Below, piece after piece: positions 29,646 through 37,700 of a stretch of 64,000 nt of DNA. The translations under genes and the position numbers were made by a program. Origin of the DNA: Agromyces badenianii (GTDB lineage Bacteria; Actinomycetota; Actinomycetes; Actinomycetales; Microbacteriaceae); the NCBI RefSeq assembly GCF_003070885.1, contig NZ_CP028913.1, forward strand, positions 992,001-1,056,000, written 5' to 3'. The number at the start of each line of letters is the position of its first letter. The stretch's first letter is position 1. Below the pieces are notes generated by a model. It saw only the letters and a list, made by a program, of their open reading frames with translations, did no database searches and was not told the DNA's origin.

Positions 29646-31079
29646 ATGACCATCGACACACTCCGGAACTTCGTCGGCGGCGAGTACGTCGACGGGCGCG
29701 GGGAAACGACCATCGACCTCGTCGACCCCGCCACCGAGGAGGTGTACGCGCAGTCGCCCGTCTCGACCCCTGCCGACGTCGACGCGGCGTACCGCGCGGC
29801 ATCCGATGCCTTCGCGTCGTGGGGCGAGACGACCCCTGCAGTGCGTCAGCTCGCCCTCTTCCGCATCGCCGACGCGATGGAGGCGCGGGCCGAGGAGTTC
29901 GCCGACGCGGAATCCCAGGACACCGGCAAGCCGCGGGCGAGCCTCGTCGACGACGAGATCCTCCTCTCGGTCGACCAGATCCGGTTCTTCGCCGGAGCTG
30001 CCCGCAATCTCGAGGGCCGGTCGGCGGGGGAGTACCTGCCCGACCACACCTCGTTCGTCCGGCGGGAACCGATCGGGGTCATCGGCCAGGTCACGCCGTG
30101 GAACTACCCGCTCAACATGGCGGTGTGGAAGTTCGCACCCGCGATCGCCGCGGGCAACACGATCGTGCTGAAGCCCTCGGACACCACCCCGCTCGCAACA
30201 CTGCTGCTCGCGGAGGTCGCCGCGGAGTTCCTGCCGGCCGGGGTCATGAACGTCGTGACCGGCGACCGCACCACCGGGGCGGCGATGATCGACCACCCGA
30301 CGCCGCAGATGGTCGCGATCACGGGCTCGGTGCGGGCCGGCATGGAGGTCGCGAGAGCGGCGGCATCCGACCTCAAGCGAGTGCACCTCGAACTCGGCGG
30401 CAAGGCGCCCGTCATCGTCTTCGACGATGCCGACATCGCAGCCGCCGTCGAGGGCATCGCCGCGGCAGGCTATTTCAACGCCGGTCAGGACTGCACCGCG
30501 GCGACTCGCGTGCTCGTGCACGAACGCATCGCCGAGGAGTTCACTGCCGCGCTCGCAGCACACGCGGCAACGCTGCGCACCGGCCCGCCTCGCGAAGACG
30601 GCGTCTTCTTCGGCCCGGTGAACAACGCGAACCAGCTCGCGCAGGTCTCGGGCTTCATCGATCGGCTGCCCGATCATGCCGTCGTCGAGACCGGCGGTCG
30701 GCGCCAGGGCGATCGCGGGTACTTCTGGACGCCGACCGTGGTCTCCGGTCTGGCGCAAGACGACGAGATCATCCAGCGCGAGGTGTTCGGTCCGGTGATC
30801 ACGGTGCAGCGCTTCCGCGACGAAGGCGAGGCCCTGCGCCTGGCCAACGACGTGCAGTTCGGGCTCGCCTCGTCGGTCTGGACGACCGACCACGCCCGCG
30901 CCATGCGCTTCGCGAAGCACCTCGATTTCGGCTGCGTGTGGATCAACACGCACATCCCGATCGTCGCGGAGATGCCGCACGGCGGATTCAAGCACTCGGG
31001 CTACGGCAAGGACCTGTCGAGCTATGGATTCGAGGACTACACGCGCGTCAAGCACGTGATGAGCTACATCGGTCGCTGA
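29646..31079 (+). CDS. Gamma-aminobutyraldehyde-type dehydrogenase
   Basis: 477-residue NAD-dependent aldehyde dehydrogenase. The catalytic Cys is C283 in FNAGQDCTAATRV and the general-base Glu is in HLELGGKAPVIVF. The NAD fold segment is VTPWNYPLNMAVWKFAPAIAAGNTIV and the C-terminal MPHGGFKHSGYGKDLSSYGFEDYTRVKHV is the form seen in aminobutyraldehyde dehydrogenases (PatD/PuuC group). It would convert 4-aminobutanal from putrescine to GABA, the substrate of the GabT encoded at 54527. Start ATG 29646 has GAGGACC upstream. Confidence 0.9.
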   Translation: MTIDTLRNFVGGEYVDGRGETTIDLVDPATEEVYAQSPVSTPADVDAAYRAASDAFASWGETTPAVRQLALFRIADAMEARAEEFADAESQDTGKPRASLVDDEILLSVDQIRFFAGAARNLEGRSAGEYLPDHTSFVRREPIGVIGQVTPWNYPLNMAVWKFAPAIAAGNTIVLKPSDTTPLATLLLAEVAAEFLPAGVMNVVTGDRTTGAAMIDHPTPQMVAITGSVRAGMEVARAAASDLKRVHLELGGKAPVIVFDDADIAAAVEGIAAAGYFNAGQDCTAATRVLVHERIAEEFTAALAAHAATLRTGPPREDGVFFGPVNNANQLAQVSGFIDRLPDHAVVETGGRRQGDRGYFWTPTVVSGLAQDDEIIQREVFGPVITVQRFRDEGEALRLANDVQFGLASSVWTTDHARAMRFAKHLDFGCVWINTHIPIVAEMPHGGFKHSGYGKDLSSYGFEDYTRVKHVMSYIGR

Positions 31080-31127
31080 CCCCGGGCGAACCATGGCGGG
31101 CGTTCGTTCGCCGCGCGGGCATGATGC

Positions 31128-31133
31128 CAGAAT
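31128..31133 (+). promoter_or_regulatory. -10 box for the FHA gene
   Basis: CAGAAT ends 7 nt before the ATG at 31141, which decides for that start over the ATG at 31132, since the latter would lie inside the promoter. Confidence 0.45.
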
Positions 31134-31140
31134 GATCGGC

Positions 31141-32277
31141 ATGGTCGCAGGTCGCGTTTCGAGTTCGGCCGTGGCCGGTGCACCCGCCTGGGACGTGATC
31201 GTGGGCGACCGGTTCCTCGCCGCCCTCGCCGCGCCGGCTCCCGAGCGGGTGCTGACCGCGCTCGCCGAAGCCGCGAGCGACGGCGGGCTCTCCCTCGAAG
31301 CGCTCGTCGGGCTGATCCCCTCGGGTCGCGTCGACCCGATCGAATCGTTCGGCATCGTCTGGTGGGCCGCAGGTGCGACCACGAGCGTCACGGCGGTCGT
31401 GCGCGGCGACGCCGTCGTCGACCTCGCCTCGCCCGGCGGCAGCCGGCGCTTCGATGCGCGAGGCATCCGGCCCTGGCACCTCGCCGACTTCCGCGACGTC
31501 GTCGCGCTGCGCATCACGGACGCCGCATCCGCGCTCGATCACGTCGGGCTCGCCGGCGAGCCGGTCGTGCCGGTGCGGGCGAGTCTCCGGGCCTCGGCCG
31601 TCGAATGGGCGGCGTCGCGGTCGGCGGACGCCGAGCCCGACCCGCCGTTCGATCTCGACGCCGACACGGTGCTCGCACCGCGCCTCCACGAGTCGGGCCT
31701 GCACGGAGCCGTCGCCGACACCATCATCACCCCGCGCCGGGCTCGGGTCTCGCGCACGGCAGTTCCGCCGTCGGCGCAACGGACGGATCCGCCGCCTTCG
31801 GCCGTGCCGCGGTCGGCCCCGCAGCCGTCGGACGCGCCGCCCTCGGGCACGCAGGGTGAGGGTGCCCCGCCGGCCGGTGCGGCGGAAGCCACCGAGGTGC
31901 CTGCCGCGTCCACGGCGACGAGTATCCCGCGATTCCGGGTCGGCGACGGCGCACCCGTACCGGTCACCGCGCCGGTGCTCATCGGCCGGCGCCCGCTGCC
32001 GCCGCGCATCGCCGAAACGGGTCCGCGGCCGGAACTGCTGACGGTCGGCTCCCCGCGCGGGGTCGTCTCGGGCACGCACCTCGAGCTGCGCCTCGTGGGC
32101 ACCCGGCTCGTCGCCACCGACCTGCGATCGACGAACGGAACCGTGGTGCGCACCCCATCAGGGACGCGTCGGCTGCGCGCCGGCGAGTCGATCGTCGTGC
32201 TGCCGGGCACCATTCTCGATCTCGGAGACGATACGATCATCGAGATCCTCTCCGCCCAGAGCTCCCCGGGCGCTTGA
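31141..32277 (+). CDS. FHA-domain protein, first gene of the kinase cluster
   Basis: 378 residues. The N-terminal ~195 form an unrecognised alpha/beta region (AWDVIVGDRFLAALAAP...). A Pro/Ala/Ser-rich linker at about 200-275 follows. The C-terminal FHA domain (about 280-375) has GRRPLPPR, the phosphothreonine-contacting SGTHLEL and STNGTVV. FHA domains bind phosphothreonine peptides, so this is a probable reader of the Ser/Thr kinase encoded 1 kb downstream. DTIITPRR in the linker is a possible phospho-site. The PP2C gene begins 25 nt later. Confidence 0.85.
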   Translation: MVAGRVSSSAVAGAPAWDVIVGDRFLAALAAPAPERVLTALAEAASDGGLSLEALVGLIPSGRVDPIESFGIVWWAAGATTSVTAVVRGDAVVDLASPGGSRRFDARGIRPWHLADFRDVVALRITDAASALDHVGLAGEPVVPVRASLRASAVEWAASRSADAEPDPPFDLDADTVLAPRLHESGLHGAVADTIITPRRARVSRTAVPPSAQRTDPPPSAVPRSAPQPSDAPPSGTQGEGAPPAGAAEATEVPAASTATSIPRFRVGDGAPVPVTAPVLIGRRPLPPRIAETGPRPELLTVGSPRGVVSGTHLELRLVGTRLVATDLRSTNGTVVRTPSGTRRLRAGESIVVLPGTILDLGDDTIIEILSAQSSPGA

Positions 32278-32302
32278 CTCGAACAGACAGCAGGCTTCAC
32301 AG

Positions 32303-33130
32303 GTGACGCAGATCGGCAACGGCAACGCCCGCCATCGGGTCACACTGCCCGACGGCTCCGAGATCACCCTCGCATGGGCCGCCGTCACCGATACCGGCCT
32401 TCGCCGCGAGGTCAATGAAGACAGCTTCATCGCGCAAGCTCCCGTCTTCGCCGTGGCCGACGGCATGGGCGGCCACGCTGCCGGCGATTTCGCGAGCGCC
32501 GCGGTCGTCACCCGCCTCGCCGAGCACGGGGGCAAGACCCTCGTCGGCACTCCCGAGATCGACCAGGCGCTCCGGCTCGCCGTGCAAGACATGGAGCGCG
32601 GCACCGGGGTCACCGATGAAGGCAGCGGAACCACGGTCACGGGCGCCGCCCTCGGAGCGATCTCCGACGAGCCCGCCTGGATCGTGTTCAACATCGGCGA
32701 TTCACGCGTCTACCGGCTCGTCGGCGGCGTGCTCGAGCAGCTCACCGTCGACCACTCGATCGTGCAGGAACTCGTCGATGCCGGCCAGATCACCCGCGAA
32801 GAGGCCGACACCCACCCCCACTCGAACGTGATCACGCGTGCCGTCGGATTCCACGAGGCGCCCATCCCCGACTATCGCGCGATCGCCGTGGAACCGGGCA
32901 TGCGCCTGCTGATCTGCTCCGACGGATTGACGAAAGAACTGACCTCCTACGGAATCCGGCACTTCCTCGTGGCCAATCCGAAGGCCGAGAAGGCAGCGAA
33001 ACAGCTGCTCGACGCGGCTCTCGGCAACGGCGGGCGCGACAACGTCACCGTGATCGTGATCGACGTGCTCAAGGTGGTGCGACCGGCGGGTGCGCGGCGC
33101 TCCGACGACGGCGAACTCGAGTACGCCTGA
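32303..33130 (+). CDS. PP2C-family Ser/Thr phosphatase
   Basis: 275-residue PPM phosphatase, cytoplasmic, with no membrane span (unlike PstP). The metal-site motifs are complete: RREVNEDSF, VADGMGGHAAGDFAS, VFNIGDSRVYRL, CSDGLTKEL and GGRDNVTVIVIDV. It most likely reverses the neighbouring kinase. The GTG start at 32303 has only a weak AGG ahead. A stem-loop terminator and then a new promoter follow, so the kinase has its own transcription start. Confidence 0.93.
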   Translation: MTQIGNGNARHRVTLPDGSEITLAWAAVTDTGLRREVNEDSFIAQAPVFAVADGMGGHAAGDFASAAVVTRLAEHGGKTLVGTPEIDQALRLAVQDMERGTGVTDEGSGTTVTGAALGAISDEPAWIVFNIGDSRVYRLVGGVLEQLTVDHSIVQELVDAGQITREEADTHPHSNVITRAVGFHEAPIPDYRAIAVEPGMRLLICSDGLTKELTSYGIRHFLVANPKAEKAAKQLLDAALGNGGRDNVTVIVIDVLKVVRPAGARRSDDGELEYA

Positions 33131-33131
33131 C

Positions 33132-33182
33132 GGATGCCCGGGGCGGGTGTCCGCCTTGTGCACAGGGCCCGTCGGGGCATCC
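33132..33182 (+). terminator. Stem-loop after the PP2C gene
   Basis: GGATGCCC (33132-33139) pairs with GGGCATCC (33175-33182) around a 35-nt G/C-rich interior. It starts 2 nt after the stop and is made from the same inverted CGGATGCC-type motif as the terminators at 7024, 12537 and 63966. Confidence 0.5.
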
Positions 33183-33192
33183 CTGACGCAGA

Positions 33193-33198
33193 TACAAT
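33193..33198 (+). promoter_or_regulatory. -10 box of the kinase operon
   Basis: TACAAT, the best -10 match in the window, 83 nt before the kinase GTG. No good -35 is visible. The start of transcription would fall near 33205, within or at the edge of the heptamer array that follows. Confidence 0.55.
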
Positions 33199-33201
33199 GA
33201 G

Positions 33202-33229
33202 GGGCACCGGGCACCGGGCACCGGGCACC
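33202..33229 (+). repeat. Four exact copies of GGGCACC in the kinase leader
   Basis: Perfect head-to-tail array of the 7-mer GGGCACC (33202, 33209, 33216, 33223), 4-7 nt after the -10 box and ~50 nt before the kinase start. Slippage-prone; copy number could alter promoter output or leader structure. Confidence 0.9.
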
Positions 33230-33281
33230 GCCGCCGCCGGCAACCGGGCGGTGTTCCATCGACCCGAGAGCAGGGAGGACC

Positions 33282-34706
33282 GTGTCGCGTCGACTGCCGT
33301 CCACCCCGCCGAACCTGCCGGGGTTCGCGTTCATCCGTGTTCTCGGCTCGGGGGGCTTCGCGGATGTGTTCCTCTACGAGCAGAACATGCCGCGGCGTCT
33401 CGTCGCCGTGAAGGTTCTGCTCGCCGAGGTCGTCAATGACGAACTCCGGCAGATGTTCCAGGCCGAGGCCAACCTCATGGCCCAGCTCTCTTCGCACCCG
33501 TCGATCCTCACGGTGTACCAGGCGAGCGTCGCCGCCGACGGCCGGCCGTACCTCGTGATGGAGTACTGCTCCGCATCGCTCGGCCAGCGGTATCGGGCCG
33601 TGCAGTTGCCGATCGCCGAGGTTCTCGCTGTCGGCGTGCGCATCGCGAGCGCAGTCGAGACCGCGCACCGGCAGGGCGTCCTGCACCGCGACATCAAGCC
33701 GTCCAACATCCTCACGACCGCCTACGGCCATCCCGTGCTCTCCGACTTCGGCATCGCCGCCACGCTCGGCCAGGCCGAGTCCAGTGACGCCATCGGCCTG
33801 TCGATCCCATGGTCGGCGCCCGAGGTGCTGCACGACGAGGTGTCGGGAACCGTGGCGAGCGAGGTCTGGTCGCTCGGCGCGACCGTGTACTCGCTGCTCG
33901 CCGGGCGCAGCCCGTTCGAGGTGCCCGGCGGCGACAACGGCTCTGGTGCTCTCATGGCACGGGTCGACAAGGCGAAGATCACTCCGACCGGGCGAGCCGA
34001 CGTGCCGAAGGACCTCGAGGCGGTGCTCGCCCGCGCGATGTCGCGCAACCCGTCTGCGCGGCAGTCCAGCGCGCTCGAATTCGTCCGCGACCTGCAGTCG
34101 GTGGAGGAAGGACTCGGGCTCACCCAGACGCCGCTCGAGGTCGTGATGGACGACTGGGCGCTGACGACCGCCGTCGACCTCGACGAACGCACCCGGATCA
34201 GCGGCGCGCATGGTGTCGCAGCACCACCCGCGCGCCGACGGCGGGCTCGGGGTGCTGCCGCCCAGGGGGCCACTCAGCTCGGCGCAGACTCGCGCTCGCA
34301 CGAGCCCAGCACCGGCCGCTCCCGCACGATCCCGCCGACGACGCGCCGATTGGCGTGGGGGATCTCGATCGTCTCGGTGCTGCTCATCGCGCTCGTCGGC
34401 GCGGGCGCGTACGCCGTGATCCAGGGCACTCGGTCGATTCCCGTGGTGACCGACGTGCAGGGGTTCGCCGATGCCGGTGCGGTGACCTTCGCCTGGGACG
34501 ATCCGGGCCTCCAGAGCGGCGACGCCTACGTCGTGACCGTCGACGGGGAGCGTTTGCCGATGCAGCGCGAGTCACGCGTGACCGTGCCGGCCGAAGACGG
34601 CGACCACGTGTGTGCGAGCGTCGCGGTCACCCGTGACGGCAAATCGGGCGCTCCGAGCGCAGAGCGCTGCGTCGACGTGGTCATCGACATCGACGAAGGC
34701 GCATGA
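33282..34706 (+). CDS. Membrane Ser/Thr protein kinase with an Fn3-like ectodomain
   Basis: 474 residues. The kinase domain (about 10-265) has a glycine loop LGSGGFADVFLYE, the Lys in RRLVAVKVLL, the catalytic HRDIKPSNIL, DFG in VLSDFGIAATLG and SAPEV. The activation loop is short and lacks the TxT pair of PknB. A basic, disordered juxtamembrane part follows, then one span (about 357-380, SIVSVLLIALVGAGAYAVI). The outside part (~385-474) looks like one Fn3 fold with two cysteines (DHVCASVAV...AERCVDV). There are no PASTA repeats. GTG start at 33282; the end overlaps the next gene by 4 nt. Confidence 0.9.
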   Translation: MSRRLPSTPPNLPGFAFIRVLGSGGFADVFLYEQNMPRRLVAVKVLLAEVVNDELRQMFQAEANLMAQLSSHPSILTVYQASVAADGRPYLVMEYCSASLGQRYRAVQLPIAEVLAVGVRIASAVETAHRQGVLHRDIKPSNILTTAYGHPVLSDFGIAATLGQAESSDAIGLSIPWSAPEVLHDEVSGTVASEVWSLGATVYSLLAGRSPFEVPGGDNGSGALMARVDKAKITPTGRADVPKDLEAVLARAMSRNPSARQSSALEFVRDLQSVEEGLGLTQTPLEVVMDDWALTTAVDLDERTRISGAHGVAAPPARRRRARGAAAQGATQLGADSRSHEPSTGRSRTIPPTTRRLAWGISIVSVLLIALVGAGAYAVIQGTRSIPVVTDVQGFADAGAVTFAWDDPGLQSGDAYVVTVDGERLPMQRESRVTVPAEDGDHVCASVAVTRDGKSGAPSAERCVDVVIDIDEGA

Positions 34707-37700
34707 TGGTGAACGGTCCCGCACTCTCGCGCCTGTCTCGGCCACGATCCGCGATCATCACGGCGGCAGCGACGACCGCGGTCGTCGTGCTCGTCGCGGG
34801 GGTCGCCATCGCCTCCGGTGGATACGCCGCACAGCGGGTCGACCTGGGCGACGCCGCCGTCTGGGTGGGCAGCAATGATCATCAGTCGATCGGACGTGCG
34901 AACACGGCGGTGCTCGAGCTGAACTCGGTCGTCGAAACCGGCTCCACCGACGCGGAGATCGTGCAACAGGGGGCCACCGTGCTCGCGCTCGATGCGGCGA
35001 GGGCGACGGCCGGAATCATCGATGCGACCACCTCGACCCTCACCGACAGCGTGGCCGTTCCTCCCGACGACGCAGAGCTCTCCCTCGCCGGCACGCGCGT
35101 GATCATCGCCTCCGGCGGCGACGTGTGGTCGGCGCCCGTCGCGCAATTCGCGCAGTTCGACGTCGGCACCGAGCCGATGCTGGCCTTCGGCGCCGGATCC
35201 GTGACCTCGGTCGATCCCGACGGCACGCTCTTCGCCTACACGCCGTCGACGGGTGATATCGCGCGGGTCGACGCAGCCGAGGCAGAGACCGTGGCCGCCC
35301 GGTGGCAGATCGAACCGGTCGTCGGCGAGCCCGAAGTGCAGATCACCTCGGTCGGCGACGGTTGGGCGGTGCTCGACGTCGACACCGGCCGGCTCCACCT
35401 CGAGCGAGGAGCGGTCGATCTCAGCTCGCTGATCGAGCCGAGTGACAGCCCGGTGCTCCAGAGGGCTTCGAGCGCCGGCGACGAGGTCGCGATCGCGACC
35501 CGCCAGGGACTCGTCACCGTCGGACTCGACGGAGAGGCGCCGCGCGTACGGGTGGAGGGGCGCTCCGGCCTGCCCGCCGCTCCCGTGGTGCACAACGGCT
35601 GCCTGCACGCCGCTTGGGGGTCGGGTACGGCATGGCGCTCCTGCACCGCCGGCGATCGAGCACCGGGCGACCTATCGACGGCCCCGACCACGGGCGACTA
35701 CGTCTTCGTGGCGAACGGCGGCTCGATCGTGCTGAATGAGCGCACGAGCGGAAAATCCTGGGCCGCCGCCGACGAGTACGGCCTCATCGACAATTGGGAT
35801 GAACTCCTCGAGATCGAGCGCGACGAGGAGACCGTCGAGCAGAACGACCCCGAAACGCAGCCGACGGTCGAGAAGAGCCAGGTGCCGCCCGTGGCCGTCG
35901 ACGACGAGTTCGGCGCCCGTCCCGGTCGCACGACGACCCTGCCGGTGCTGCTGAACGACTACGACGCCAATGGCGATGTCATCGTCGTCGACGCGGTCGA
36001 CGGAGACCTCCCCGCCGGCGTCGACCTCGACCTCGTCGCCGACGATCAGCAGCTGCAGCTGAAGCTCGACAACGAGGCATCCGGGGTCATCGCGGTCGGC
36101 TACACGATCGATGACGGATTCGGCGGCACCGCGCGAGCGACGGTGCGTGTGACCGTGCGCGAGGCCGACGAGAATTCACCCCCGGTGCAACACCGCCCCA
36201 CGAGGGCGTTCGTCGAGGCCGGTGGCCGGGTGACGACCCCGGTGCTCGCCGACTGGGTCGACCCCGACGGCGATCCGTTCTTCCTGCAGCAGGGCACTGC
36301 CGGCGAGCCGGATTCCCTCTCATCGACCGCCGACGGCGTCGTCGTCTTCGACGAGAAGGGCGGCGCCGGTGCGGAGCGCACGGTCTCGCTCGAGGTCTCC
36401 GACGGACGCGACCTCGCCGTCGGCACGCTCGGCATCGGCGTGCGCGCGCCCGGCGATGTTCCCCTCGTGGCCGATCCGTTCGTCGTGCTCGCGACCGCCG
36501 GCCAGGAGATCCGTGTCGAACCGCTACGGCACGTGCGAGGCGGCTCCGGTCGAATCCAGCTGAGCGCGGTGCCGGCCAAGCCCGACACCCAGCTCACACC
36601 TGACTTCGACGGCGGCACCTTCAGATTCACGAGTGCCGCGGTGGGCACCCACTACCTCGAGTACACCGTGACCGACGGCGCCCACACGACGACCGGACGC
36701 GTGCGGGTCGACGTCTCCGCTCCGCCCGAGCGCGACACGACCCCGATCACGGTGCCGCACACGGCCTTCGTCCGATTGACGCAGTCGGTCGACGTCGACG
36801 TGCTCGCGACCGACATCGACCCGACGGGCGGAGTGCTCATCCTCACCGGACTCGGCGAACCCGCCGCAGAAGCCGGTGTGCAGGTCGAGGTCGTCGAGCA
36901 TCGCATCCTTCGGGTGACGCTGACGCAACCCCTCGACTCGGGTTCGACCGTGTTCGGGTACCGCGTGAGCAACGGCCTCGCCGAAGCCCAGGGCGAGGTG
37001 ACCCTCGTGGAGATGCAGGAACCCGAGCGCAAGCAGCCGCCCGTCGCCGTGCCCGACACCGTCTCCGCGCGCACCGGAGACGTCGTCGACATCCCGGTGC
37101 TCGCCAATGACGAGCATCCCGACGCGTTCCCGATCACCCTCGACCCCGCTCTCGAGCGCGAGCCCGATGCCGGGCTGCTCTTCGTCGACGGCGATCGTCT
37201 CCGCTTCTTCGCGCCCGACACGGCGGGGGAGTTCGAAGCGGTCTACCGCATCAACGGGCCCGACATGCAGTCCGCGACGGCCACGGTGCGCATCTCGGTG
37301 CGTGCGGCCGATCCCGAGACGAACAGCTCGCCGGTGCCGGCGACCGTGACGGCGAGAGGGCTGGCCGGCGAGACCGTGCGCATCCCGATCCCGCTCGGTG
37401 GGGCCGACCCCGACGGCGACAGCGTGCAGTTGCTCGGGCAGGAATCGAATCCCGAGCGCGGCAGCGTCACCTCGCGCGGCGCCGACTGGCTCGAGTACGA
37501 GGCAGGCGAGTACTCGGCGGGCACCGACGAGTTCCAATACGAGGTCGTCGACGCGCTCGGAGCGCGCGCGACCGGCACGGTGCGGGTGGGCATCGCGCCG
37601 CGGCTCGACGGGGCCAGGGCGCCCATCGCCGTCGGCGACTCCGTGAACGTACGCCCCGGACGCACGATCTCGGTTCGAGTCCTCGAGAACGATTCGGATC

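Noticed and set aside
33202..33229. Tandem repeats considered as a CRISPR array
   Set aside because: The 7-bp units are head to tail without spacers, and no cas genes are nearby. The arrays at 4578 and 44470 are in-frame coding repeats.
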